64,000 nt of DNA from Halobaculum sp. MBLA0147 (GTDB lineage Archaea; Halobacteriota; Halobacteria; Halobacteriales; Haloferacaceae), in the NCBI RefSeq assembly GCF_041361345.1, contig NZ_JBGKAD010000001.1:1674001-1738000 (forward strand), read 5' to 3'. Under the pieces are notes generated by a model. It was given only the letters and a program-made list of their open reading frames with translations. It was not told the DNA's origin and ran no database searches. Within the stretch, counting starts at the first letter, position 1. Every line of letters begins with the position of its first letter. Below are positions 53,273 to 62,639 of this stretch, one piece after another. The position numbers and the translations under genes are program-made.

Positions 53273-56200
53273 TCAGTACACTGTTCTGTCCAGTCTGTCG
53301 CGGAGGGCGTCGTCGTCGAACGTCGCCTCGAGGGCGTCCAGGTAGCCGTCGAGGACGACGGAGAGGGCGAGTTGTCGTTCGTGGTCGGGGACCGGTGTGA
53401 GTTCGTCGTCGGCGAACGAGCGCACCTCCTCGAGGGGCTCTTTCACCGGCGAGACGACGGTGACCTCGCTCTGACGCTCGGCGACGAGCGCCTCGGCCTC
53501 GTCGAGGCGCTCGCGCAACTCCGTGTTGAGCGCTCGCGGCGTCCGTTCCGCGGCGGCGAACAGTGTCTCCAACGCGAACCCGCCGTCGGCGTCGTCCGCC
53601 CACGACCGCCTGACGGCGTCCATGTCGGCACACGCGCTGAACAGGTCGACGTTGTGCTTGCTGTTGAGCGCGACACCGACGGCGTCGACGGTCGCCTCGC
53701 CGACGTCGAGCAGTTCCGTCACGACCGCGTCCGGCGAGAGTCCCGTGCCGACGAAGCGAGCCCCGGACTCCTCTACCGCCTCGATCACGGCCGCGAGTGA
53801 CTCGAAGACCGTCCCGTAGTAGTAGTGGACGCCGCCGTCGATCCGCTGTGGCGGGAGCATCTCGCGTGGACTCCCGGCCAGGTCGTCGATCCGCTCGCGC
53901 TGGCTCGCGGAGAGCCGGTAGGTGAACGAGACGCCGGCCGTCGCCGTCGTCCGTTCGTCCGGCCGGACGGAGACCGTCGTCGTCGACCCCTCGTACTCCG
54001 CGCCGTCGACCGACACCGTCACCTCGTACTCGCCGACGACGAGGTCGTCGAACCGCACCTCCCCGTCGTCGCCGGTCTCGGCCGCGACCGTCTCGCGACC
54101 CGGCACGGCGTCCGGGGTCACGGGCGTCGCCTCGACGTGGACGCCGGCCGTGTGGGCGCCGTCGACCGGTGCGGTGACGACGAGGTCGCCGCGGGCCGCC
54201 GTCAGTGTCACCTCGTCGGCGAGGTCACGGACACTGTCGAGTCGCGTCTCGTACGTCTCGTAGGAGTCGTGGGTGACCCGGAGTGTCAGGTCGGTCGCGA
54301 GCTGCGACACCTCTCCGAGTTCGACCCGGCCGTCGTGTCCCGTGTCCCGCGTCCGAGCCTCCGCCGGTGCCTCGAGTGTCACCTCGGCGTCGGCGACCGC
54401 ACGGCCCGTCTCGTCGACGACCGTCGTCGTCGCGGGCAGCGGGGACAACCGGAACACGACCGGCTCCTCGACGCCGTCCCACACGGTCCGCGGACCGCCG
54501 TCCGTCTCGGGACCCACGTCGAGTTCCCACTGCCCCTCCGGGAGTTCGATCTCCCCCTCCCCGCCGAGCAGCTGGAACTGTGTCGTCTCTCCGCCGCCGC
54601 TGGGCGTCGGTCCCGCCGTCGTCCCGGCACCGCTCGACCGTCGGTCGGTTCCAGCACCGCTCGACTGCCGACCGACACCGACACCGCTCGACTGTCGACC
54701 GCTCCCGGGATCACTCGACTGGCCGCCAGACGCGCCGCGTTGGCCACCGGGCGAGCGGCCACCGCCGCCGAGTCCCTCGTCGTCGGCCAGTCCGCCACCA
54801 CCGGTGGCACCGTCACCGAGTCCGCCGTCGCCGGTCACGTCCGGGCGTCGTCGTGCCGTCACCGTCACCGAACGGTCCGGTGTCCGCCCCTCGGCGTCCC
54901 GGACCGCGACCGCGAGAGAGTACTGTCTCCGACCCGGGGTCTCGGCGTCTCGCCGTCCGAACACGTACACGAAGGCGACACTGCCGACGACGAGTGTCAG
55001 GCCGGCCGCACCGACACCCAACATCAGCGGCGAGACGCCACCCGCCTCTCCGAGTCCGGCGGTGCCGCCGGTCGACGGGACCGTCACGGCACCGCGGTCG
55101 CCGCTCCCCACGGCGAGCGTGATCGACGGGGCGTCGGCCCGCTCGACGACCACGTCGTACGCGGCGCCCGTCTCCAACACCAGCCCGTCGAGTCGGAGCG
55201 TGTCACCCGTCAGCGTCGGGGTCGAGACGGTCGCCGACTCGTCGGCACCGACGACGGTGACGCTCGTCACGCTCCCGGACAGCGGCGTGACGCCACTCAC
55301 GTCGAGTGTCGTCGTCCCGTTGGCGCGGTCGACCGCGGCGACGCTCGCCGTCGCGACGGCGTTGGGCGCGACCGTCGCCGCGTCGATCACCGTCGCGTTC
55401 GAGGGTGCGTGTCGCAGCGTCACCGTCGCCGACGTCGCCGCCGCCAGCGTCGACGAGGAGACCGTCACGCGTCCCGAGCCGTTCGAACCACCCGCGACGA
55501 GCACGTTCTCGTAGCGTCCGTCGGCCGTCGTGACGATCACGTCGTACTCCGTCCCGGGGACGACGGCCGGACTCGACACAGTCAGCGTCCCCCCGTCTGC
55601 CGTCGCCGACACCGTCCCGGCGAGGCGGCCGAACGAGGCGGTCAGGGCCCCCGAGGTGTCGAGGATCGTCGCGTCGGCGGCCTCGACGGTCGCGTTCCGG
55701 GGCGGGTAGTAGAACGACCGCACCGCACCCGGCGCGACGCGGAGCGTGCCGTTCACGACGCGAGCGTCGGCGGTCACGGTCTGTCCGCTCGCCGTCAGCG
55801 ACAGGGTGACCGGACCGCCGCCGAGTCCGGCCGTCTCCGTCGTGTTCACGACGACCCCACCGGTCGAACTCAGTCGAGCGCCGACGGCACGGACGTACCG
55901 CAGCGACAGTGTCTCGGTCGCGAGCGGGGTGTCGCCCTGTGTGACCGTCACCTCGGCCTGTGTCGCGTCGAACTCCGGGAGGTCGGCGGCAGTGACCACG
56001 TACCGGGTCGTGTTGTCTCCCGCCGACGCTCCGGACACGTTGTACGAGACCGGCTCACCGTCACCGCCGTCGACCGCGACCTGGACCCGCGAGCCGGTGT
56101 CGTGGCTCGCGTTCGAGAGCGTGACGACGAGCGCGCCGTCACCCCGCTGGCGGATCGACGGGGGGTCGAGAGTGGCGACCGACGCGGTCGCCACGGCTCC

Positions 56201-56338
56201 GGTGTCCTCCCCGGTCGCCGTTCCGGTGACGGCGGCTCCCGCGGCGACGACGTTCGCCTGCGAGACGACCGCGGTGAGGACGAGGAGACAGATCACGGCG
56301 ACGGCGAGCGTCCGCACCGTCCGGGTGAGAGACACCAC
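53273..56338 (-). CDS. 1021-residue membrane-spanning protein with outside and inside Ig-like parts
   Basis: A signal peptide (about 10-32) is followed by an ectodomain of beta repeats (about 33-430), a central membrane helix (about 438-462), a disordered Gly/Ser/Gln linker (about 495-595), and then, inside the cell, Ig-like domains of the CarboxypepD_reg/PEGA type (TTVVDETGRAVADAEVTLEA, DLVVGEYEVTVSVDGAEYEG; about 615-830) and a C-terminal helical domain (about 835-1021). It thus links the outside with a large cytosolic part that could bind the tubulin-like proteins. The GTG start is seven bases after the tubulin gene. Confidence 0.78.
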   Translation of the reverse strand: MVSLTRTVRTLAVAVICLLVLTAVVSQANVVAAGAAVTGTATGEDTGAVATASVATLDPPSIRQRGDGALVVTLSNASHDTGSRVQVAVDGGDGEPVSYNVSGASAGDNTTRYVVTAADLPEFDATQAEVTVTQGDTPLATETLSLRYVRAVGARLSSTGGVVVNTTETAGLGGGPVTLSLTASGQTVTADARVVNGTLRVAPGAVRSFYYPPRNATVEAADATILDTSGALTASFGRLAGTVSATADGGTLTVSSPAVVPGTEYDVIVTTADGRYENVLVAGGSNGSGRVTVSSSTLAAATSATVTLRHAPSNATVIDAATVAPNAVATASVAAVDRANGTTTLDVSGVTPLSGSVTSVTVVGADESATVSTPTLTGDTLRLDGLVLETGAAYDVVVERADAPSITLAVGSGDRGAVTVPSTGGTAGLGEAGGVSPLMLGVGAAGLTLVVGSVAFVYVFGRRDAETPGRRQYSLAVAVRDAEGRTPDRSVTVTARRRPDVTGDGGLGDGATGGGGLADDEGLGGGGRSPGGQRGASGGQSSDPGSGRQSSGVGVGRQSSGAGTDRRSSGAGTTAGPTPSGGGETTQFQLLGGEGEIELPEGQWELDVGPETDGGPRTVWDGVEEPVVFRLSPLPATTTVVDETGRAVADAEVTLEAPAEARTRDTGHDGRVELGEVSQLATDLTLRVTHDSYETYETRLDSVRDLADEVTLTAARGDLVVTAPVDGAHTAGVHVEATPVTPDAVPGRETVAAETGDDGEVRFDDLVVGEYEVTVSVDGAEYEGSTTTVSVRPDERTTATAGVSFTYRLSASQRERIDDLAGSPREMLPPQRIDGGVHYYYGTVFESLAAVIEAVEESGARFVGTGLSPDAVVTELLDVGEATVDAVGVALNSKHNVDLFSACADMDAVRRSWADDADGGFALETLFAAAERTPRALNTELRERLDEAEALVAERQSEVTVVSPVKEPLEEVRSFADDELTPVPDHERQLALSVVLDGYLDALEATFDDDALRDRLDRTVY

Positions 56339-56344
56339 GTGTGG

Positions 56345-57556
56345 TCACCTCGCGTTGGCCTCGACGTACTCCTCGAGGTTTCGCTCGATGTCTTCGAGGT
56401 GCCGCTGCGAGATCCCGGCGTCGGCGTCGCCGAACTGTCTGGTCGTCGCGAGGTTCTGTTTGTGCATCTCGAAGTCGTCGCGCGCGTGGTCCAACAGCGG
56501 GTTCAGGTCGAACCCACCCAGCAACAGGAGTACGTCCACGTCGTTGCCGCGACGTTCCGTCTCCGTGACGGTCGTCATCCCGACCGCGCCGCCGATCCCG
56601 TTGTCGCGTTTCCAGTCGTTGAACGCCCGCTCGATCTGGGCACCGGTCACGTCGCCGCGTTCGAGCATCCGATCGGGGACACGCACGATTGCGAAGGCGG
56701 CACGCGCCGAGGAGACGTCCATCGGGACGAAGGCGTTGTCCGCGGCCTTGTCGAACATCAACTCGTACTCCAACATCTGCCCGTTCAACTCCGTGGCGAC
56801 GGCCGGCGTGAAGTGGTACGCGCCGATCGCGGACGGCTGTGCGACGTAGTCCTCCACGTCGATCACCGCCTGCGCCTCCCGGCCCGCGCCGATCATCAGG
56901 TCCATCGCCTCCACGATCCGCTCGTTGACGCGGTCGTACGTCCCCCGTCGCCCGTCGCCGCTGTCGTCGACGTGAGAGTTGCTCACCAACAACACCATGT
57001 CGGCGTTCTGGCGCCCGTCGCGGGTCAACAACAGCCGAGAGAGCCCACACATCGCGTTGAACTGTCGCTGGGCGGGCTCGTTGTAGTACGGCCAGATCCC
57101 CAGGGCGATGTGGACGGCGTCGTCGATCCACGGCCCGTAGTTCGTCGGGTCGATCGTCTCGCCCGCCTCGAACTCGCGGACGAGGTACGGCACCGACCCG
57201 TTGCCGGTGCCGCCGCCGACCGTGGTGAGGTACAACAGCGCGTCGCCGTTGATCATGTTCTCCTCGACGTTGCTGGCGATCTGTTCGATGTGCGCCTCGG
57301 TCTGGCGTTCCCCCTCGAGGAACTCGTTGCCGACCCCACGCTTGTCGCCGAAGATGGTGACGTGTTCGTCGAGGTCGCCGTCCACGTCGCTCTGTTCGAC
57401 CGTGTTCCGCACGTCGGCGCGGTTGGTGTTCAACAGCGCGACCCGGTCGGCGATGCCGGGGTTCTCGCTGCGGCCCAGCAGTTCCGCCGCGACACGGTTG
57501 CCCCCCTCGCCGGACGCGACGACGCCCCACCGCGTGTACGTGTCTCCTCGTGACAT
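56345..57556 (-). CDS. FtsZ/tubulin-superfamily GTPase B
   Basis: A 403-residue protein that I place in the tubulin/FtsZ superfamily from its GTP-binding loops: T1 VVASGEGGNRVAAEL (about 12-26), the signature TTVGGGTGNGSVP (about 111-123) and T5-like QNADMVLLVSNSH. It is not a divisome FtsZ: the signature and spacing differ, and C-terminal FtsA/SepF-binding tail motifs are absent. It is also very different from the paralogue at the head of the operon. The start ATG 57556 overlaps the stop of a 40-residue micro-ORF (TGATG); GTG 57559 is an alternative. It probably forms filaments or rings that hydrolyse GTP; the T7 catalytic residues cannot be fixed by eye. Confidence 0.82.
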   Translation of the reverse strand: MSRGDTYTRWGVVASGEGGNRVAAELLGRSENPGIADRVALLNTNRADVRNTVEQSDVDGDLDEHVTIFGDKRGVGNEFLEGERQTEAHIEQIASNVEENMINGDALLYLTTVGGGTGNGSVPYLVREFEAGETIDPTNYGPWIDDAVHIALGIWPYYNEPAQRQFNAMCGLSRLLLTRDGRQNADMVLLVSNSHVDDSGDGRRGTYDRVNERIVEAMDLMIGAGREAQAVIDVEDYVAQPSAIGAYHFTPAVATELNGQMLEYELMFDKAADNAFVPMDVSSARAAFAIVRVPDRMLERGDVTGAQIERAFNDWKRDNGIGGAVGMTTVTETERRGNDVDVLLLLGGFDLNPLLDHARDDFEMHKQNLATTRQFGDADAGISQRHLEDIERNLEEYVEANAR

Positions 57557-57678
57557 CACTCGTCACCCCCAACGGTACCGACCGTGGTGAGTGTTGTCCT
57601 CGCCACACCGTCGTGCGACGCCCCGTCCCCGAGGGCGTCGCGGAACTCGCCCGTGGCGGCGAGCGTGCACCGGGTCAC
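57556..57678 (-). CDS. 40-residue micro-ORF between coiled-coil gene and tubulin B
   Basis: GTG 57678 overlaps the stop of the upstream gene (GTGA) and its TGA overlaps the ATG of the tubulin gene (TGATG). The peptide starts MTRCTLAATGEFRDALGDGA and looks moderately protein-like, with a Thr/Val-rich end. Both overlaps are exact, which favours translation. It fills the only sizeable gap of this operon, as the 41-residue micro-ORF does in the facing one. It may be a small partner protein or only a coupling device. Confidence 0.45.
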   Translation of the reverse strand: MTRCTLAATGEFRDALGDGASHDGVARTTLTTVGTVGGDE

Positions 57679-59762
57679 GCCGGCGTCACCTCCCGTGGGC
57701 CGGCGGCGGCGTCCAACTCCGAGTCGCGGATCACCTGCCGGATCAACTCGTCGGAGACCGGCACCGCGAGGTACCGACTCCGGAGTGCGTCGTACGACAG
57801 CGCGTCGCCGCCCTCGACGACCGTCTCGCGGACGGCGAAGACGACCTCTTGAGTCACCGCCTCGTGGTCGTACACGAGCACCCGTCCGTCGTCGATCCGC
57901 ACGTCGCAGTTCGCCGACTCCGCCCAGACGGCCAACAGACACGGCACGTACGCGTCGGCGACGGGGATGTCCATCTCCGGCGAGAGGTGGTTCGCCTCGT
58001 CGTACCGCTCGGCCAGCGTGTCGGCGACGGTGTCGAGTTGCGCCTCGACGGCCGCCCGGTCGTCACAGACCCGGTCGATCACCGACTGCCGCTCCAACTC
58101 CACGTCGAGTGTGGTGTCCTCGCTCACCGACAACGAGCGCGACACCGGCAGGTACGCGTCGTCGTCGACGGACACCTCGAGGTCGTACTCCCCGTACGAC
58201 ACCGACTCGAACGTCGTCGAGGTCGCGACCGGCGCCTCCGTTCGGTCGACACGCCGGTCGTCGCCGTCGTCCAAGGCGACGGTGAACGTCTGCTGGGAGC
58301 CGTCGTGGTCCGACAACGTCGCCGTCACCGACACCGTGTACGTCTGGCCGCCGCCGGGCACCGTCAGCGTCGGCCCGGCGGCGTCGTACGTCACCTCGTC
58401 GTTCGTCTCCGCGTACAGCTCCATGAACTGTGCCGGCTGTCGGACCGGCACGTCGTCGCCGGTCACCCGCCCGTTCGTCTGGAGCGCGCCGGCGATCTCG
58501 TCGGCGACCATCTCGTAGGAGTCGGCGACGCTCGCCTTCTGCTCGGCCTCCGCGACGGCCTCCGTCAGTTCGCCGACGGCAGCGACCCACGTCTGTCGGA
58601 ACGCCTCCAGATCCTCCGCCTCGCGGAGCTGTCCCACGTGGTCGGTGCCGGCGGCGGGCGGCACCGAGTAGAACCCGACGGGCACGTCGGCGGCGGCGAT
58701 GGTGTCCACGTGGCGGTCCAAGTCCTCGTGGAGCTGTCTGACCATCGTGCGACACCGCTCGCGGAGTTCCGTGCGCGCCTCGTCGAGTCGGGCCGTCTCC
58801 ATCGCCGACCCGATCGACTCCACGTCCGCCGCCACGTCGTCGACGGCGTCGACGTGTTCCCGGTCGACGTAGTCGTCGACCACGGAGTCGCGAACCGTCT
58901 CGATCAGTGCCGTCACGGCGGTGCGCGTCTCGCCGAACTCGTCTTCCGTCGCCGACTCCACCGTGTCCGTCGCCCGCTGGATCTCCTCGACCGCGCCGGG
59001 CACGTCCCCCTCGTCGGCCAGCCGCTCGGCCTCGCGCAGCCGCTCTCTGATCGTCGTCGGGTCGGCGTCGTACTCGGCGGTCGTCGACTCGATCCGGTCG
59101 ACCGCGGTCTGGACCGTCTCCGCGGCGCGGTCGCGAGCGCGGTCCAGTGTCTCCGCCGCCCCCTCGGCGTCGGTCCCGTCGTCCGGCAGCGCCGAGGGCG
59201 ACACCGTGTCGACCTCGTCGCTCGACAACACGTCCGGGTCGAGTCGACGCACCGCCGCCCGGGTCCGTTCGAGTTCCGTCTCGGCGTACGCGGTGAACGA
59301 CTCGTCTCTGGCGGTCGCGAAGCCGGCGACCGACCGCTCCAACTCGTCGAAGGTTCGCGGGTTGTCCGGGTCCGCGACGGTGAACGTCGCCGCGTCTACG
59401 TCGACCCGCACACCGGCGCTCTCGAAGTCGTCGGCCACCTGCCGGGCTCGTGTCTCGACCTCGCTCGCGTCCCAGCCGGGGTACCGACGCTGGAGTTGTC
59501 CGAGTGCCGTCAGTTCCTCCCGGAACTCCGTCGCGACGTTACGTGCGCGGTCCGCCTGGAACTCCGTCGCCCCCACCGAGCCGCGGTTGACGACGAACCT
59601 GACGTACCCCGCGACTCCGGTCGCCAACAGGACGGGGACGCCGACGACGACGATTCCGGCACCGACGGACGATCCCGTGAACAGCAACACGCCGGTCCCG
59701 AGAGCTGCCGTCACGACGACACCGAGCAACACCAGTCCCACCTTCCGCGTGCGGTTCACCAT
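57675..59762 (-). CDS. Membrane-anchored coiled-coil protein with Ig-like C-terminal part, 695 aa
   Basis: Two N-terminal membrane helices (about 9-30 and 34-58) precede a long charged helical region (about 68-450) with strong coiled-coil character (RARQVADDFESAG, RERLREAERLADEGDVPGAV, SVADSYEMVADEIAGAL). A beta domain (about 460-555) contains YTVSVTATLSD and YDLEVSVDDDAYLPVSRSLS. A last domain (about 560-695) ends in LAVPVSDELIRQVIRDSELD, which looks like a helical pocket. The bulk lies in the cytosol, so it could tether tubulin-like filaments to the membrane. It overlaps its upstream neighbour by seven bases. Confidence 0.78.
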   Translation of the reverse strand: MVNRTRKVGLVLLGVVVTAALGTGVLLFTGSSVGAGIVVVGVPVLLATGVAGYVRFVVNRGSVGATEFQADRARNVATEFREELTALGQLQRRYPGWDASEVETRARQVADDFESAGVRVDVDAATFTVADPDNPRTFDELERSVAGFATARDESFTAYAETELERTRAAVRRLDPDVLSSDEVDTVSPSALPDDGTDAEGAAETLDRARDRAAETVQTAVDRIESTTAEYDADPTTIRERLREAERLADEGDVPGAVEEIQRATDTVESATEDEFGETRTAVTALIETVRDSVVDDYVDREHVDAVDDVAADVESIGSAMETARLDEARTELRERCRTMVRQLHEDLDRHVDTIAAADVPVGFYSVPPAAGTDHVGQLREAEDLEAFRQTWVAAVGELTEAVAEAEQKASVADSYEMVADEIAGALQTNGRVTGDDVPVRQPAQFMELYAETNDEVTYDAAGPTLTVPGGGQTYTVSVTATLSDHDGSQQTFTVALDDGDDRRVDRTEAPVATSTTFESVSYGEYDLEVSVDDDAYLPVSRSLSVSEDTTLDVELERQSVIDRVCDDRAAVEAQLDTVADTLAERYDEANHLSPEMDIPVADAYVPCLLAVWAESANCDVRIDDGRVLVYDHEAVTQEVVFAVRETVVEGGDALSYDALRSRYLAVPVSDELIRQVIRDSELDAAAGPREVTPA

Positions 59763-60964
59763 CCGACGAGCACCTCCAGGAAGTCGAGGCCGCCGAGTCC
59801 GAGTCCGACCGCCAGGCCGACGACGACCAACAGCCCGCCCGCGAGCAGTTCGCGGGTGACGGACGCGCCGGCGTCACTGTCGAACCCGCTGTCGTAGGCG
59901 GCGTTGTCCAGTTTCCGGCGGACGACCAGTCCCGCCGCGAGCCCGCCGACGAGGACACCCCCGCCGAGACTCCCGACGGTCAGGAGTCTGAGCGTCTGGG
60001 CGGCACTCGCGCGGCGCTCGCGGACCGCCGCCGCGTACGCCAGTAGTCGACGGCGCGTCTCCGCACGTGCCGTGTCGGCGGTCGCGCTCGCGTCCGCCAC
60101 CACCGTCGCGGCCGCCGAGTCGTTGCCCGTCGCGCTGGCCGCGACGGCCGTCTGCTGGAGTCCGTTCGCGCGCCGTTCCACCGTCTCGTACCGGTCCGTG
60201 AGTGTCGTCACTGTCTGTGTCTCCCCCGTGACGTCGACCGCAGTTCCGTTCGTCGGGACCCGTCGGAGGGTCCGCTCCCACGCGTCGTGTGCCGCCGTGA
60301 AGTTCGACTCGGCCCGTTCGAACGCCCGTCTGTCGGCGGCGGCGGCGAACCGGAGGTGGACACGCCCGTCCGTGGCCGTCTCGTTGTAGACGGCCGTCTC
60401 GAGGCCGACCACCCGGATCGTCGGTGCCGTCGGTTCGCGTCTGTCGATCTGCGTCGCGACGTCGACCGTCTGGCCCGCGCCGACGAGTTCCAGCGTCACC
60501 GCCGTCTCGGTCCGGTCCGCGATCTGGTAGGCGGCGCCACCGGAGAGATCCCAGGCGTCACCGCCGGCTCGCGACAGCGGTTCCCCGTCGACACAGAGGT
60601 AGACGGTGAGTCGCGTCCCCGTGTGGAGCCGTGTCGGCTCCGTCTGTGAGAGTCGCTCGCCGGTCTGCAGGAACACCTGCGCCGTCCCGCCCCCGTCCCG
60701 GCTCGTCCGCTCACACTGTGCCGCCGGTGGGGTCGTCGCAGTCGCCGTCCCGTCGACCGTCGCCACGTCGCCGTCGGCTGTCGTCACTGCCGTGACCGTC
60801 CCGTCGGCTGCGCCGACACCACTCGCCGTCGGCACGGCGCCGTGACCGTCGACTGCCGGTGTCGCCGCTGCCGAAGCGACAGCCGGTGTCGCCACCGCCG
60901 GACCGACGGCCAGCAGACAGGCGAGGACGCAGACGAACACCGCTCCGCGACCCGCCGTCGTCAC
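59756..60964 (-). CDS. Exported membrane protein with two C-terminal helices, 402 aa
   Basis: A signal peptide (about 8-30, VCVLACLLAVGPAVA) precedes an exported beta-rich domain (about 80-205) with two cysteines (CERTSRDGGG and YLCVDGE) and then a helical segment (about 210-320; RRAFERAESNFTAAHDAWER). Two membrane helices (about 327-348 and 374-395) bracket a short acidic loop (DNAAYDSGFDSDAGA). The end is GLDFLEVLVGW. The GTG start overlaps the upstream stop (GTGA). Like its neighbours it looks like a part of an envelope complex. No family recognised. Confidence 0.75.
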   Translation of the reverse strand: MTTAGRGAVFVCVLACLLAVGPAVATPAVASAAATPAVDGHGAVPTASGVGAADGTVTAVTTADGDVATVDGTATATTPPAAQCERTSRDGGGTAQVFLQTGERLSQTEPTRLHTGTRLTVYLCVDGEPLSRAGGDAWDLSGGAAYQIADRTETAVTLELVGAGQTVDVATQIDRREPTAPTIRVVGLETAVYNETATDGRVHLRFAAAADRRAFERAESNFTAAHDAWERTLRRVPTNGTAVDVTGETQTVTTLTDRYETVERRANGLQQTAVAASATGNDSAAATVVADASATADTARAETRRRLLAYAAAVRERRASAAQTLRLLTVGSLGGGVLVGGLAAGLVVRRKLDNAAYDSGFDSDAGASVTRELLAGGLLVVVGLAVGLGLGGLDFLEVLVGW

Positions 60965-61461
60965 TCGCGACCACCTCCGTACAGGGCGACCGCGACCCCG
61001 ACGAGGACCCCGATCCCGAGGCCGACACCGCCGCCGAGCGCCACCGCCGGTACGGGGTTCGACGCGAACTGGACGGCCGGCTGCGCGTCTGTGAGGGCGT
61101 CGCTCGCCTCCGTCGCCGCGACCGAGACGTTCGGCGTCGCCGTCTCGTCCGGCGCGGCCGGCGTCGTCGTCTGGTTGGGGGCCGCCGTCTCGTTCGCGTC
61201 ACTCTGTGCGACCGCCGGGAGGCCGCCGCCAGCTCCGCCCGTCGTCACCTCCACTCCATCTGCCGTCACCTCCACTCCATCTGCCGTCGCCCCTACTCCA
61301 TCTGCCGTCGCGCCGGCCGCGCCGCCGGTCGCGACGGCCAGCGTCAGCGCCAGTGCGGCGACGCCGGCGACGAGCAGGCGTCCGACGCCGCCGGACGCCC
61401 CTCGCGAGCGAGCGGTGTCGCGCGTCCCCTCGTCGGTAGACGTGTCGACTCCACCGGTCAT
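60961..61461 (-). CDS. Small exported or membrane protein, second gene of the minus operon, 166 aa
   Basis: A hydrophobic N-terminal segment (about 27-50) acts as signal or anchor. Next comes a low-complexity T/A/G/D region with short repeats ADGVEVTADGVEVT, and a C-terminal membrane helix (about 138-162) ending in GGGRE. The mature exposed region is only about 85 residues. ATG 61461 overlaps the stop of the tubulin gene (ATGA) and its stop overlaps the next GTG, so it is tightly coupled. Confidence 0.7.
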   Translation of the reverse strand: MTGGVDTSTDEGTRDTARSRGASGGVGRLLVAGVAALALTLAVATGGAAGATADGVGATADGVEVTADGVEVTTGGAGGGLPAVAQSDANETAAPNQTTTPAAPDETATPNVSVAATEASDALTDAQPAVQFASNPVPAVALGGGVGLGIGVLVGVAVALYGGGRE

Positions 61462-62639
61462 ACTGTCGTCGAGGGGCCGTAGCGAGCGGCCTGTGACTCC
61501 AGTTGTTCGATCCGGTCCACGTCCTCGCGTTCGAACGTCAACAGCGTCGTGAACGACGCCAGGTTGCGTTCCGTGAGCATCATCCCGAGGTTCACCTCCG
61601 GACAGTACGAGTCGAGGCGACTCCTGACGAGCGAGATCTCGATCCGGTAGTCGTCGCCGCTGACGTACGGGGCCGGCGCGCGGATCTGCCCGATCGCTCG
61701 CTTGGCGAGGCCGGGCGAGAGGTCCGCGACCGACCGCTTGGAGATCGCCAACTGCGCCAGCGTGTCGCCGTCGACCGACTGTCGCCCGAGGCCGAGGAAC
61801 GGGACGAGGTAGCCCGGCAACGACTTCGTCTGGACGACCGACCGCCCCATCGCCGCGTACCCCGTGCCGTCCGGCACCGACAACGAGGTCACCACGTCCT
61901 GGAGGTCGATCGTCTGCGGCTGGAAGTCCTCGTAGGTCCCCGGGTCGATCCGTTCCAACACCGGGCCGGACACGAGGTCCCTGATCCCCGCCGCGACGTA
62001 CTCGTTGAAGTCGTCGAACCGCCCCTCGGCCGCCTCCTCGTAGGCGAGTCGCTGGTTGTCGACCAACAGGATCCCGTCGACTACCGCTTCGAGTCTGTCG
62101 AGTCCGTAGACGGCGTTCGACGCCTGCCGCCCCGCCGACACCGTCTCCTCGTCGTCGGCGTTCTGCCGCGTGATGTCGCCGCTGGTGTTGGGCAACACCG
62201 CCACGCCGATCACGTCCGTCGTCTCCCCCGCGAACTCCGTCACCGCCTCGGCGACGTGTGGCGCGATCCCACAGCCGGTCCCGCCGCCGAGCCCCGCGAA
62301 CACGAACGCGAACGAGGGTGTCCCCTCGCCGAACTGTTCTGCGAACGCCGACGCCAACGGCCCGACGAGGTCCGAGGCCGTCTCGTCGGCCACCTTCGGG
62401 TCGCGTCCGAAGCCGCCGGACACCTTCTCCTCGAACCCCGCCTCGTCGCCCGGGACGAGCCCCTCGCGCTGTGAGATGCCGATCCACGACTCTTGGCCCA
62501 CGTTCGAGAGATTCTGGAGGTCCCGGATCGTCGAGTTCACCGCGACCGGCGTCGCGAGTGTCGACACACGATCCACCTCGAAGACACTGTCGACGAGAGC
62601 ACACCCCGCCTGTCCCGCGCCGACGAAGAGGTACGCCAT
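61458..62639 (-). CDS. FtsZ/CetZ-type tubulin-superfamily GTPase A
   Basis: A 393-residue GTPase. The N-terminus MAYLFVGAGQAGCALVDSVF has the T1 loop GAGQAGC, like CetZ. The signature FAGLGGGTGCGIAPHVAEAV (about 115-133) is the tubulin T4 loop. T5/T6 elements follow (IGVAVLPNTSGDI, ILLVDNQRL). The T7 region after it (about 205-225) does not show a clear NxDxxD, so hydrolysis may be changed. It is neither FtsZ1/FtsZ2 of division nor an obvious standard CetZ1. It heads the nine-product minus-strand operon, so its promoter (AT-rich 62663-62680) controls the set. Confidence 0.85.
   Translation of the reverse strand: MAYLFVGAGQAGCALVDSVFEVDRVSTLATPVAVNSTIRDLQNLSNVGQESWIGISQREGLVPGDEAGFEEKVSGGFGRDPKVADETASDLVGPLASAFAEQFGEGTPSFAFVFAGLGGGTGCGIAPHVAEAVTEFAGETTDVIGVAVLPNTSGDITRQNADDEETVSAGRQASNAVYGLDRLEAVVDGILLVDNQRLAYEEAAEGRFDDFNEYVAAGIRDLVSGPVLERIDPGTYEDFQPQTIDLQDVVTSLSVPDGTGYAAMGRSVVQTKSLPGYLVPFLGLGRQSVDGDTLAQLAISKRSVADLSPGLAKRAIGQIRAPAPYVSGDDYRIEISLVRSRLDSYCPEVNLGMMLTERNLASFTTLLTFEREDVDRIEQLESQAARYGPSTTV

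Noticed and set aside
56345-57556. Tubulin B as a divisome FtsZ
   Set aside because: The GTP signature differs (VGGGTGNGSVP), the tail motif is absent, and neighbours are not division genes.
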